This document shows positions 1-12,395 of a stretch of 64,000 nucleotides of DNA, piece after piece. The stretch is from the NCBI RefSeq assembly GCF_000346465.2, contig NC_034012.1:13674465-13738464 (forward strand). The letters run 5' to 3'. Both the position numbers and the translations under genes were made by a program. The stretch comes from Prunus persica. Taxonomy: Eukaryota; Streptophyta; Magnoliopsida; Rosales; Rosaceae. How positions within the stretch are numbered: the stretch's first letter is position 1; each line of letters starts with the position of its first letter. A model generated the notes under the pieces. That model saw only the letters and a list, made by a program, of their open reading frames with translations, ran no database searches and had not been told where the DNA came from.

Positions 1-105
1 GGCTAAGATGGTTTCAGTTTAACAAAATTGAAACCCTAAACTTTCTATTTCAAAGGATGCCCATCGCTCACAGATTTGTGCCCACCCAAGTTTGGTGCTC
101 GTATC

Positions 106-108
<3 letters not shown>

Positions 109-148
<40 letters not shown>

Positions 149-207
149 AAAACAGAGCTATAGAGAAATAGAATCGAGTGAGAGACGGAGAGTGAATGCT
201 GAAACGA

Positions 208-259
<52 letters not shown>
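109..259. repeat. Two (GA)n microsatellite tracts
   Basis: Near-perfect GA repeats cover about 109-147 and 211-259, separated by a GA-rich spacer. On the minus strand these are CT tracts of the kind common in plant 5' UTRs. The arginine/glutamate and serine/leucine open frames across them are low-complexity artefacts, not genes. Confidence 0.9.
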
Positions 260-263
<4 letters not shown>

Positions 264-404
264 CGGCAGGGATCGAGCAAAATGGGGGTTTAGATTGGGG
301 CTGAGATTTTTGGTATGGGTTTGGTTTTGAAACGAAGCCTGGGAAAGAGATTGAGAGACCATAAGATATAGAGATGAGAGAAACAATTATGGAGAAAGAA
401 AGAG

Positions 405-545
405 AAAGATACCTGAGAGGAGATGAGTTGTGTTGGTGGCGCTGTCTCGTCGTCACAGAAGGAGGAGAGGAGCGACTTTGGAAGGAGTCGAACTCGAAGA
501 GAGAGGGAAAAGAGAAACCCACCCCTAACTCAACTTCAAATGTCT
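405..545 (-). other. Possible 5' UTR of a gene leaving the left edge
   Basis: Read on the minus strand, a CT-rich stretch with several serine-rich short frames ends in CTCAG followed by GTATCTTTC near 409-415, which looks like an exon end and a splice donor. With the CT microsatellites downstream this would suit the first non-coding exon of a gene lying left of the window. No coding exon is visible, so this is a weak inference. Confidence 0.2.
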
Positions 546-559
546 TTCTGATTTAACCG

Positions 560-1296
560 GTAACTAACTCAACGGTGTGGATAACTCCACATCACCAACT
601 GTTCGTCTAATGGTCTATAACAGTGGGCGCATCCATCCACCAGGCCTACTGTAGAATTTTCCCTTAAACTAAAGCTTGGTTGTTTGGGTGATTATACTAG
701 TTTGGTCTTTCTTTGATTCAAATTCCTCGTTACAGTCCCGATCTTTTGGACTACAGGAGTTCAAGAGATTTGTGGTCACTCACCGTTAGATGTAAATTCA
801 ATGGTTCACTCACTCTTGTATTCATTTTAAGAAATTTTTTTGAATCATTGGATTAATATCAAACGATATGTGATCACAATATCTTGGACTCCTGTGGTCC
901 AAGAGATTGGAACTGTTCCTCATTAATGTCCTTGAAGAATGTCATTTTTTTTGTTGAACTTTCCATTATATTCTCTAGAAGAACCAAAACTAAATTCTAT
1001 GAGAAGAAAAAAAATTAGGTTCTAGATGTGAGAAAATTTCATGAAACGGGGCAAGATTTGAATTCTTTAAATCATGCATGCCAACACGATTGATATGATA
1101 CGAAATTGTATTGGTATGACTGATCTATGAGAGACTTACAAACAATTGCATGATTTGGGTTCATTAGTATCATGCTACCGCAATTGGGGACTCTTTTTTT
1201 TTTTTTTCGTTACTATACAATTGGCAATTGGGATGGTCGTAAGTTATGTATTTTATGAGAAAATTGTTTGACTTCTATAAAGGAAGGGAAAAGTAA
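560..1296. other. AT-rich intergenic DNA
   Basis: No exon-like open frame, RNA gene or clear terminal inverted repeat was recognised. The stretch holds short poly(A)/poly(T) runs only. Confidence 0.5.
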
Positions 1297-1304
1297 AAAA
1301 TAAA

Positions 1305-2012
1305 GAGTAATGTTATTTCCATTTACCTGTCCTATTTTGCCACCCACCTTATTTTCAAAATTTTATAGACAAATTTATCTATTTGTAAAATGACTTTTAA
1401 GGACTATCTAATTTTTAGACACATGTTCAATAACAAAAACAAAAAACAAAAACTAATCATTTAAAAAAATAAAAAATAAAAACCCAACAGCCACCAAATC
1501 TCCCTCACCCACCTCTCCATTTGTAAATCTCTCTATCTCTCTCTTCACCCTACTATCTGTCTTATCTTTCCCACGCACCCATCCACCCCCTTCCTCCTTT
1601 TTTCTCCTTATTTCTCTCATCCCTCCTCTCGACAGCAACCCCTATGAATGAATTAATTCTTTATTTTTCTTTCGTTTGTTATTTGGTATGGTTTTAGGTC
1701 AAATAGCTAAAAAGGGTTATTGGGTTTTGGATTGGCAGGGGGTTGAAGGCTAACATGCTTTCAATGAAAGCAAGGGCATGCTGTAGGGAATTGGGACTAA
1801 AGGGTTTTGGGATTTATTTAGAATTGTGATTGAAGAAGAATAAGAAGAGGTTGTTGGGTTTGTTTGGGTTTTGGTTGAATTAATAATGAAAGGGTATTTT
1901 AGGAATAAAGATGGGTGGAAATATAGGATTGTTTTTTTTTCAAATTTACATGATGGGTGGGAAGATAAAGTGGATGAGAAAATAGGATAAGGGGGTAGAA
2001 ATAGCAGCACTC
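1305..2012. mobile_element. Non-autonomous TIR transposon (MITE), 8-bp TSD
   Basis: The ends are inverted copies of each other: the left end begins GAGTAATGTTATTTCC and the right end, reverse complemented, begins GAGTGCTGCTATTTCT. Similarity continues for about 45 bp (both arms then read CCTATTTT and a CCACC or TCCAC block). The element is flanked by AAAATAAA at 1297-1304 and 2013-2020, an 8-bp direct repeat, although low in complexity. No transposase is encoded. An 8-bp target duplication would fit hAT, but Mutator-like relatives cannot be excluded. Confidence 0.65.
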
Positions 2013-2274
2013 AAAATAAATTAGTGGACTATATATGTGTGTGTGTGTACTGTTGAAACCTTCCACTCACTATAACAAATTCCAAAAATTTTCATCTCAA
2101 ATATGTGAAACTGTAATTTCGTTTGTCATATTTGAGCTTCCCATATTTTCTTAAATAACAAGGGCTATTAATTTTAAAATTCTTTGACATACGCTTTTCT
2201 TTTGAATAAAAATGTAAATATGTATCCCTCAATTGAAAATTGAAAATTGAAATGAGAATGTCAACATGCTCTAG

Positions 2275-2820
2275 CCTGGGGCCTTGACTTGTAAACAAAT
2301 GGTCTCAGGTTCAAACTCCGTTAGCCCCTTAGAGCACTTCCACCGCAAAACCCAGCCTTGGTAAAAGACCCCCCCAGGTTGAAGAAACCCACCCCATCTC
2401 ACAAATTCAACCCAGGCAGATGGTGGGCTTCATTAAGATTGAGCATGCCCGAAGGCAAGAAAAGCTTGAGTTGTTGCCTGAGGGCGCTGACGTCAAGGAA
2501 GAAATTTTTTAAAAAAAAAATCGAAAAAAATCTGAAAAATTACCAAATAATTTAGAATAATTTTTTTTATACATACACCTAGCAATTTTTTATTATTAAT
2601 CTCATACATAAAAATAAAATTAATCCCATGTGAATTGTAATTGCACTTGGGTTACCATGGCAATGGGTGGAAAAACAAACAAAATATTGCTAGGGCAGGC
2701 ACTATTCATGTGAATAGTGCCTGCCCTAGCAATAGGGTATGGCACGATAGGTGGAAGTGCTCTTAATAGTGTGAGAAATCCCCTTCTCGATTCTAGCTTA
2801 GACTATCACTTGTATTCAAA
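2275..2820 (+). mobile_element. tRNA-related SINE-like sequence split by a MITE
   Basis: Left of the MITE at 2332 lies GGTTCAAACTCC (about 2309-2320), which resembles a pol III B box. Right of the MITE (2766 on) the sequence continues into a C-rich tail and ends near TTGTATTCAAAAG. Removing the MITE and one TTA copy gives one continuous tRNA-derived SINE-like unit of about 110 bp. The A box is not clear, so the SINE identity is tentative. Confidence 0.35.
2332..2762. mobile_element. PIF/Harbinger-type MITE with 46-nt hairpin (TSD TTA)
   Basis: The terminal inverted repeats are GAGCACTTCCACC at 2332 and its exact complement ending at 2762. The flanks are TTA at 2329-2331 and 2763-2765. A 3-bp TNA target duplication and GAGCA-type ends are hallmarks of PIF/Harbinger elements. 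Next to the right end, 2687-2732 is a perfect inverted repeat with 22-nt arms and a 2-nt centre. No coding capacity. The element at 18940-19776 has related ends and the same hairpin core. Confidence 0.85.
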
Positions 2821-2946
2821 AGAAAATTGGAATGAAAATTAAAAAGATACTGAATCAATGAGAATCTTTTATTAATCTCAAGTGATAATATTGAAAAATT
2901 GAACTGTGCACATCTATTATTATTACCAAAGAAAACGACTTTAATT

Positions 2947-5492
2947 TCATGTATTGCTATCACTATTGTTTCTTGTTGTAACATTGTTGTTGGTATTATT
3001 GTTTGAATGAACATTGCCAACGATAGAGGTGATGGCTGCTACCAGAGCCGCTGTGAAGTTAGGGTCAGCAGTGATGGCCGCTGTAGCTGCATTGACTTTG
3101 TCAGCCAATGAGTGTGTAGCGCTATCCAATCCCTGAAAGCTATCGAGAACCGAGAATTTCGATTGGCTGGAAAGGGCTTGACCTAGAATTTGTGGCACAG
3201 ACATCATGTTTTGAGGAAAACTTGGAGGCAGCTGGTTTGGCTGGCCAAGTGGCATCTCTGAGGAAGTTGGAGTTCGAGTGAGGTCCAATGTGACAGTGGG
3301 AAATGGAGCTGAAGCTGAGAGTGTTGCCAAACTTGGTGGGCAGTTTGGTAGGGCACTTCTTGCCAGGAAGCTGTTTGAGCTTATTAGGCCATCAGCACTA
3401 GGCATTGAGCCTGATAGTAGCATTGATGCTGCTGCTGATGTTGTAGACGCCATTGCCATTGCAGCAGGAGGGAGTGGATGGTTGTGGTGGCCTTCGTAGG
3501 TCGTTACAAGTATTGTTCGGTCTTCTGCACATCTTTGTACCTGTCAATTACGATTCCAATTAGGTCCAGTTATTAACATGTTATGCTGTCAAACTGTTAA
3601 TCTAAAAACAAGAAAGAGGTATGTACTTGTTAACCTAAGAACAAGAAAGAGAGCATGTACCTGTTTGCGAACTGGGCAACCAGTTCCCATGGTACAACGA
3701 TAATAAGCTCGAGGGCATGGGTTTCCTTTAGCCATTTTCTGACCATACTTTCTCCATTGGCATCCATCAGATATCTGCAAGAGAATTTGATATTAGGATG
3801 ATGAAATCCATATTTCTCGTTGAATTATACTCCAACAGAAGCATTTGTGTTTTAATTTCCTGTTTTCTGTTTGGGTTATTGAGGTGTGGTTTGAAATTAT
3901 CAGAAAAGAACTTGCTTCTGAATATATATGTTCTGCATAATTTGTCCACACCCATCTCATTAAGAAGACATTTCTTTCAGAGTTTTCCAATTAATGTTAT
4001 AATACGTTTACTAATATTGAAGACTGTAATCTGTATCACACTTTCAGATGAGAATCAACATGATCGATCAATGGTCTATCTATACAGTTTGACAAACAAA
4101 TCTCAACTATAGGACAGTTTCTTACCATGGACGCTTCAGATCGTGCGCGAACAGAAACGCGGGCTTTCTTAATCATGGACATGGTTTCTGATGAGGCTTG
4201 ATCCACGTCCCTGGGACTCATCATCTTGGACACTTTCTTAGGAACCCACCCTTGAAACTCTTGGTCAGGGCTATCTTCTCCTCCATTAGTAGTACTAATT
4301 CTTCCACTAAGATCCCTGTGAAGTACATGACTAGTACTCTTGCCGCACTCCATTGACTCAACGATGTCGTTTCGTGGAGGCGACCCGGAACAATCTTGGG
4401 ATCTGCAGCCTTCCAAAGAGCACTGTGAAAGCTCATCTTTCTCAGCCCTGCCCATATCCATAAATTGCCTTGGAACAATATGGTTGAACCCGTTCATCAT
4501 CTGCTTCTCTTCTACCACGACTGATCCATTATTGATCATCTAAGCAAACCCATGAAGTTGCGGATATTAGTGAAATTAAAGAAATATATATTATGTAGTC
4601 AAGGAATCAGATTAATATATACATATATACCTTGTGTTGTTCTGGAGTTTGATGATCAGCCTTTTGATTTTGCTGGCGTTGCATCAGTGTCACAATTTGC
4701 ACCTGTAATGCCTGGTAATTGTTGTTCACCTGGCTAATCATAACTCTCAACCGTTGATTTTCTACACTCATACGGCCTAATTCAGCTTGAAGAACTGCCA
4801 ACTGCATGAAAACCCAAAATTAATTTCTCACATGAATATATATTAATTCATCTAAATTAATGAACCAACAAAATTAATAGTAATTCAAGCTCCTATAGTT
4901 TGTAATTATTTAGTCCCAGAAAGAAAAAACCCAAAACAAAAAAAAAAAAAAAAAAACAGTACAAATATTTCATTTATATATACGTGCCTACCTCATTTGT
5001 TCTATGCTTGTCTTCCATATTATGGAACGATGAAGTTCCATCATCCATGGATGATTTGTCGCTACTGGTGTATGTTGTGAGAAGATTTAAACCAGTCTAT
5101 AATAATCAAAACCATGAAAAAAAAGAAAATGAAAAACAAAAACAATTAGCACTAATTCAGGTGGTGTAAGAAATTCAAAGGAAAAAAAAAAAAAAAAAGA
5201 AGACTCGGTAAATATATTGGACGAACTATATGACTAGAACTTTTCATACATTTACGTCGGGTAGTTGCTTTTCTTGACCAACGCCGTGATGATCATGTGC
5301 GCCTTCTTCTTTAACCTCAACCGTCTGATCTCTCATTTCCATCAGACGACCCTTGTTATCAGCAAAGAAGTCCAACTCATCAACAATCCGCTTCCCGTGA
5401 TGATCGTGATCAACGGCTGTTTCCGGAGAAAGTAGAGGCTGCTCGATTGATCTGCAGTTGTGAATCGAATGATCCCTAGCTGCAGATTCCAT
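2947..5492 (-). CDS. WRKY transcription factor, group IIb (WRKY6/31/42-like)
   Basis: Predicted nuclear transcription factor that binds W-box DNA (TTGACY). Six coding exons join in frame: 5492-5250, 5096-4992, 4801-4631, 4539-4126, 3774-3661 and 3540-2947, giving 546 residues. The N-terminal acidic VDELDFF motif and a leucine zipper (about residues 117-150, encoded by exon 3) precede a single WRKY domain. WRKYGQK is at about 318-324, with a C-X5-C-X23-H-X-H zinc finger. The last intron splits the domain right after PVRKQ, the position typical of groups IIa and IIb. The C-terminus is rich in Ser, Ala and Asn. The zipper with one C2H2 WRKY domain defines IIb, but the exact orthologue within the WRKY6/31/42 group is not resolved. 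Family members act in phosphate, defence and senescence responses; the role here is inferred. Confidence 0.93.
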
Positions 5493-5667
5493 GGTTTGTG
5501 TAAGAAATGAATGAAATGGTGTTTTGGAGGGTTTAAATTGAATTCAGTCTATTTCTATGTGTGAAGGATTTGGTTTGCTGCTGGTGGTAGGAAGAAGAAG
5601 AAGAAGCAGAAGAAAAAGAGAGCTGTTGTGGACAGGGCAGTCGTCTTGGTTTGTCCATAAAATAAAA

Positions 5668-5676
5668 ATATATAAA
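5668..5676 (-). promoter_or_regulatory. Candidate TATA box of the WRKY gene
   Basis: The minus strand reads TTTATATAT about 175 bp upstream of the WRKY start codon. This would place transcription start near 5635-5640 and leave a 5' UTR of about 145 bp. A (GA)n tract at 5677-5703 (CT on the sense strand) lies just upstream, a common plant core-promoter arrangement. Confidence 0.4.
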
Positions 5677-6048
5677 GAGAGAGAGAGAGAGAGAGAGAGA
5701 GAAATGAAGGCCAAAGAGTGAAGTTTGAAGTCATAAGAGATGCAATAGACTCGGCTTTAAAAGGGTTTGGTTGGACTAAGACCAACCAACATGTGTATTC
5801 TGAAAATGAGTGAGATCGATCCTAACATACAACAACATCATGAAATATGGTAGAGAATAGAGGAGTGAGGTCAGGTGATGCGTCAAGCCACCACGTGGCT
5901 ACACATTCGCCGGGGAGAGAGAGAGAGAGAGAGAGAGAGGGGGTAACTCTTCCTTCCATCTGTTTTTTTTTTTTTTTTTTCATTTCCTTTATAACAATTG
6001 TGGGAAGGGATAAAAGCAGCAGGGTGGTACATGCATGTTACTAGCACA

Positions 6049-6722
6049 AGTCAATAAGACATATATGCTTAATTATTACAGATTTTTTTATAAAAAAATT
6101 GGGAAATTAATTTTCACTAATAGGTGTTATTGGCATTCCAAAATGGTCATCTCAACTCTACCCTAATGAAAAAAATAAGAAGATATAGAAGTGCACATCC
6201 TGATCAAATGCACTCGCTTAAGTACCTAGAAATAAAGCGTCTATTTGCAATGATGGTCGGAGATCATCTAATGGTTGCAAAGTATTATAACATTAAAATT
6301 ATTGAATAATATCTAATGGTATATTTTTATGCATTTCTACAATTTGTTATGGCGGTTTTCGTTCAACCTCACGTTATCTCATACCTAAAATTCATGGAAA
6401 TTTTGCTAGAGCTTAATCATAATGATAAAATTCATTGAAAATTTTCAAGTGATAATGATAAAACTCATTGAAATTTTTCAGGAAAAGTAAAAAGGAGCTG
6501 GTAGATAAGAAATGTTGCTAATTTTGTTGGAGAGAAAATACAAGAATGTATGTAGTTGTGTGTAGTTGTGTGTCAAAGAAGTGAGTTTGACTGATTCCTG
6601 ATGTGCATTGGGGCTATTGGTCCGGCGCAATCCATGTGCAGGGAGGAAAAGGCAGAGTCAACGATATAGACGGCCAAGCTCCCTTGCGACTATACTGGGT
6701 CCCATTTATGTTTTCTTTGACC
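6049..6722. promoter_or_regulatory. Cluster of four W-box elements upstream of WRKY
   Basis: TTGAC[C/T] sites occur at 6049-6054 (minus), 6587-6592 (plus), 6656-6661 (minus) and 6717-6722 (plus), that is 560-1230 bp upstream of the WRKY start. W-boxes are the binding sites of WRKY factors, so auto- or cross-regulation is plausible. A few such hexamers are expected by chance in a region this size. Confidence 0.35.
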
Positions 6723-6729
6723 GCCCTCG

Positions 6730-9700
6730 TTTTGGATCAAATCAATCATCAAAGAAAACAAAAGGCGTACAAAAGAAGTTAATTGTAGTAATTTTGGTGA
6801 GGTAAGGTGTTCCAATATTCAAATATTGTCATTATATAGTCACCCGATGAATCGAGTGAAATGTGATATGATTATAGCAGTTGAGAAAATGAAGTATATA
6901 CGTAATGGATTGGTTGAAAGAGGAAAAATATGTCAAACAAAAGTAATTTGTATGTCACGGTAGTACTCAATGAAACTTTGATGTGGAGAAATATTCGTTT
7001 TATCGATACATGTATTATAATATGGATGGACAACATGGTTTATATTTCAGGAACCTATAGTACAATATTAATAAATAGAAATAAATAATCTAACATGAGT
7101 GGACTGATAACGCCACGTAGCACTATAATATTTCTAAACCTAATATAGTACACCTATTATAATTTGATTAGGGTAAATTTGTAGCATCATACTAACATGC
7201 AAGTGGTTTTACCATCGCGCATAAAGATTTTTTATAAAATAGCGACTAATTACAATTAAGATAATGTGTATATTTTCTTAGTTTTTAAATAAATAATTGG
7301 ATCAATAGTAAAGAGACTTGTAATTTAAATGGTTAAGTGCATTAACCAAATATATGAGGATCTGTATCTAAATTTCTCTCTCCCAATAATATCACCAAAA
7401 ATCGACAAAAAAGTAGTTAGCATTTTTATATTATGATTTAAAAATAGAGTTTGGTGATTTCTCCTCTCGACTTGCCACGTTTCTTGATTCTCTAATTGAT
7501 TCCTCACATGAGATATTTGGCTAATGCTAATCAAGTTTCCAAGTTTCAGAGAAAATAAATAAATAAATAAATGAGTGTTCATATTATCATACAATTATAT
7601 GATCCCAAAATTCCCTTTGTACACATTTGTGTATGCATTAAAAAAATATATAAATCCATCAATAATTTTGATTTAGAAAAGTAAGTCGCTATCTGTCTCA
7701 AGTCTTAATTTGATGAATATATATCCCAACATTGCATCATCCAAATGAAGTCAAAAGTACAAATAAAGACGTAACTTGGAAATGCTATGCTCACAATATT
7801 ATCTTATCTCTTAGATTCATATGGTCACGACCTTCTCACTTTTTCATACTTTGCCTCCGTCCCGTAATAATTGAAATAGAAATTATTAGAATGTTCCAAT
7901 ATCACAGAAAGTCTAAAAAGTTATCCTCTGTGAGTCTGGATTCACATTTTCATTTCATGTTGTTTATGTGAATCTGGATATGGAATCGGAGACCATCCAA
8001 AAATTTAAGCAGACTTAGACTTGAATATTATATATCTATATAGAGGCAATACATGACAAATAGTTCAAAAGTTATACGAGGAAAAAATATGGTGCCATGG
8101 ATGTATCCTATATATAACTGCACTTTTTTTTTTTACGTCAATATGTTTTAACCACTTGATGTAGGGATAAATGCTCTTAACCACTTGAACTGCTTGCGTT
8201 TGAATATTCTTACATAGTTTAAGTATTGTTATATATGCTCGTGTAAATAATTGACTTCGCCTATCATATGAAAATTAAGGATGATCATATAGATTAATTT
8301 TCAACAGTCAACTCAAAATGTACACGGTCTACTAACTAGGTGATGTTCATCTCACCCCGCCCTACGCATTAAGACTAAATCATGTCCATTCTCCTTTCTT
8401 TAGTTATTTTATATTTTTTAAAAGGTTTTTTTGTTACATATGTTAAAGATTTCTCATCATATTTCGTTTATAATAAGACACACACAAACTTGAATATGAG
8501 AAATTCTAACCCTTTTAAAATCTGTGGATTTTGCCAAACTTGAGGTTTGAAATGGCACCAACGACATTGTGGTTGGTGAGTATTGAAAGTTAATTTGAAA
8601 GAGAGGCAAACTACTAGAGACTATATGGTATCAATAACTATTCAGTTGTAATTTAGGACCACTCTACATATAATTACTCATATTGCTTGAATAATTGTGA
8701 ATAAATATGACTGCACTTCTAGAAAACTGCAGAATACTCTAGAAAATCAACTTTTTATTTTCTGCATGCATAGCTGTGAAACCTTTTGATTTTGATATGG
8801 CTGGTTTTATAGGCACCTTTTGATTAATAAGTTGGGGAAAGTCACTCGTCCAAATAAGTACAGCCTTCAGGTCCATTCAAAGAGTCTATATATACATGTA
8901 CTACTTTAAGTTAGACTACAAAATGGGTAACCTTCGCTTAATTAAAGACTAGTCTAAAAGGGATTAGTTGGCAAAGCTTGCTCACAAGTTTTAAATGGTT
9001 GTAGAGTTAAGATTGATGCTCGTGTTTGTTAGATAGTTTGATATGTTATATATACGGATTTATTATTAATCGATTTGGTGTTTATTCTCATTTATCTCAC
9101 TCTATAAACGATGAAATTAAACTTATTTTTCAAAAGTGATAAGAAACATACCCTAACATATGACACAAGAAAGTTTAGCATATCCTCTTAAAAATAAAGC
9201 CATAGAAGCATCGCATGAGACATGCTTCGTGCACCTCCTCAAGCTTAATATAGTTGCACATAGATAAGCCCCTCAAGCTTAATATAGTTGCGCATGACAG
9301 TGTTGGCCTCCTCATTTAAGATTATAAAGTCATTTACTATTATAAATTATAAATTTTGGTCTTTTCTAATCTAAAAATCCTAACTCCGCACTTCTCTTGT
9401 TCCCATTTTTCCTGTGTCCTCCCCGTCACCTATCTCAATTTTTTGACACCTCCGTTAACATAACAGTGTTAACAGCCTGGTCCAAACAATCGCAAGATCT
9501 CCTTTCCTCCCCATTTCTACCACAATTTGCGAAAGGTTTTGGTGGCTAGTGTTATTGTAAAATATGTAATTAGCATACAAAACTTTCTTGTATGGAATCA
9601 ACCCAACAAGTGCAGACCAACAAAAAAAAAAAAAAAAAAAAAGGAATCATCCCAACAAGTGGTGGCGAACATAATTTATTGCAAAAAAGAAAATACCCAT

Positions 9701-11570
9701 ATTAGTTGTGTCTCATATTTACTCAAAAACAAATTTATATTCATATTTCCATTTATTCTTCCATTCCATTCCAAAGTTAGTAGTGTCTCTGAGTTATATG
9801 TGATGACTTTGAAAAAGCCACTAAATGTGTGTATTATTTTCATAACACAAAGTACTACCTCAAACGTCAACGGCATAATTCCAATCAAAAATAAAATTTA
9901 ATGGTATAATTTTTTAGAAAAGGGGTTGAAACTTGACCGACTAATAAATTATTTTGTTGAGGTTCAATGCTTGCTTGCCCTAATTTTATAAACAAGAAAA
10001 ATGCTTACCAAATGCGAACAAATAAAGCTTGCCGTGTTGACATAAGATTCAATTCAGCATGGCATGCAATTACTTGCAGAGTAACACAAAGAAAAAGTTA
10101 GGTCGAATATTAAAGAAAAAGTTTATAGAGTTTGAAAAAATTGTAGTGAGAGACGGTGGAATTTAATAAGACAGCATTGAGAGAGCAGAAAAACATTATA
10201 TTGAAGAAAAAGAGTACTCTACCTTATGATACATTTGGTAGGGAAATATTCATTATTGATAGGGGCTAGGGTTGGACCAAGATGGTGGCCAAATTAAGAT
10301 CCCCCGTCGGGTTGGATTGGATCACCAAAATTAATTAATATAGGAGTTACAATTTTGTCAAAGCAAAGGAAATAAGTGGTTTTAATTTCCACTTTCTGCT
10401 TTTGGTTTATGAAAAAAGAAGCTTGAGGATAGGAAATCAATTGTTTTTTCATGTTTGGTAAGTTCATGACATGGGAAGCGGTTGCTTGGCACATGGAAAA
10501 ATAGGAGGGGAAATGTAACTCTCCTCCCCCTTTATGTTTTCATTTTCCCTTCTCCTGAGAAACTTTGGGAAAATGGGCCAGTATTAAATGCACATTTTTC
10601 ATGACCATTTTGTCTCTTTTAACAATTTAGAATTACAATATAGCATTAAATGCATTCTTTTTTTTATATTTGATTTCATATGGGTATAATTGAAAAATTA
10701 AACAAACTTTGTTTTATATTCCAATGCAAAATGCAAAACAAACATAGAAAATGAAATAAAGTGGTATTTCCTGATTACTTTCCTAACTTTAGAAAACATG
10801 GGAAAGAAATCTTCAATTTCTCATACCTTGGAGAAAGGACATGAGAAATTATTCCCATCAAATCTTTTCCGCGAACCAATGGGAATCTTGAATCATATCT
10901 GCAAGCATTTGTATTAGGTCTTTCACGTTCGTTAAAGGTTTGAACATAGAGCGATAAAATTTACAGCTAGACAATACTCGAGTTTTCTTATTGGACCAAA
11001 TTCCCACCAATCATGTTTACTTACTTGGAATGAGAGAAGTAATTAAGGAATCGGAGAACTTAGAGAAAATAAGGGATTTGAATTGAATCAACTAGCCTCT
11101 TTAGTTGATCTAATTCCTAATTTTGACGATATTGCATTACTATTTTCAAAATGAGACCCATATATTGTCTGGTTCCATATGTATTAATAAAAAATGGGAA
11201 AGTTATTAACTAAAATAATTATATTTCTTCTCGTAGCCATTCCCGATAAGTTAACATATCATTTTTCTCAAGCTCTTAATTGGCAAGACAATTTAATCGG
11301 TCTTGCAACATTATTTTCAAGGCAGCTACTTGTTTATATCTTAATACAATATGTTATATTGTACTTCAAAGTTTTGGTCCTTGACCAACTAAATTAGTCA
11401 AAGATCGCAAATATAACTCTAACGCTGAAGACCTACTAGAAGCATAGGACATCTCACTTTGTCAAAGGTTGAGTCCTCCTTTAGGACATTATTAGCCTTC
11501 AAGTACCATTTTATTTTAAGGGTAATTCTGCACCCAAAAAAAAAAAAAGGGTATTTGGAGTGCTCAATGC
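6730..11570. other. Long AT-rich intergenic region, no gene seen
   Basis: No coding exon with splice support was found. Visible items: pol III A-box-like stretches (GTGGTTAAGAGC type, minus strand, near 8175-8195; similar near 7330-7350), suggesting old SINE fragments; a short tandem duplication of CCTCAAGCTTAATATAGTTGC around 9235-9292; a poly(A) run at 9620-9641; and a possible diverged TIR pair around 10224 and 10865. The open frames here lack recognisable domains. Confidence 0.5.
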
Positions 11571-11576
11571 AAGTAA

Positions 11577-12148
11577 GAACATCCACAATAGGATGGTGTA
11601 TAAGGAGGTGTATGTTAAATATACACCATTTGTAGCCGGAATCATCTCTAATGGGAAGATGTAAATGGTTATAAAAATATATCACAACCATTGAGATGTA
11701 AAATTAGATGCACATTTGCATCTTTTTTTACATCCTTTGCAGGCGGGAGTCACAAGAAAAAAAGAGAATGAGAAGGATTGGAATTCAAAATGAAAGGCCT
11801 AGATTTCATGCATTTTGCATTGCACTTCCAATGGCCCAGATTTCTACATAGATATTTTTATGTTAGTTTGTAGGTAAAATCATATGCTCTCCAAATTTAA
11901 ATTTTTTTAGGTCCATTTATTTGGAAAAATAAAATAAATCTAACAACATGCACAAAATTAATTTTAAAAAATAAAAACATACAAAAAAAACACACATAAA
12001 AGAATTATCACAAACAAATCGAATATGCATCTTTGGATTTACATTGTTTCTCATTGGAGCAAAAAACATATTCACACCCCTAAAGGTGTAAAGGGAATGT
12101 AAAAATGGCTTTACACCCCCGAAAATACACCCCCCACTGTGGATGCTC
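11577..12148. mobile_element. PIF/Harbinger-type MITE (TSD TAA)
   Basis: The left end begins GAACATCCACAATAGG. The right end, reverse complemented, begins GAGCATCCACAGTGGG. The flanks are TAA at 11574-11576 and 12149-12151. The 572-bp unit has no coding frame and contains long A/T-rich and ACACC-rich subterminal stretches. The TNA target duplication and GAGCATC ends fit PIF/Harbinger. Its inner sequence differs from the two hairpin-bearing MITEs in this window, so it is a separate family. Confidence 0.8.
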
Positions 12149-12395
12149 TAAGATTCAGATTTGGCACGACTGACCTTCTTCCGACTAGGCTTCCTCCTCC
12201 AACTACTCTCACCTGTCCTCTCCTTTGACTAATGAAGACCATTTTATTTTTTTTGTCTTTTCTTCATTCTTCTCCTAAAGAATTCTGTTCAGCCAATGGT
12301 TTTGGCATATGATCTTATGCAAACGGTTTCCAGTTTTCCACCCTTAAGTTTTCTCATTATACTAGGTTCCAAAAAATTTGTCCTCGTTAATTTTT

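Noticed and set aside
57..522. Open frames of alternating Arg/Glu or Ser/Leu on both strands
   Set aside because: They are translations of GA/CT microsatellites and have no complex sequence.
10224..10880. Possible inverted ends ATTTGGTAGGGAA and ATTTGATGGGAATAA
   Set aside because: Similarity covers only about 15 bp with mismatches, and no target duplication was found.
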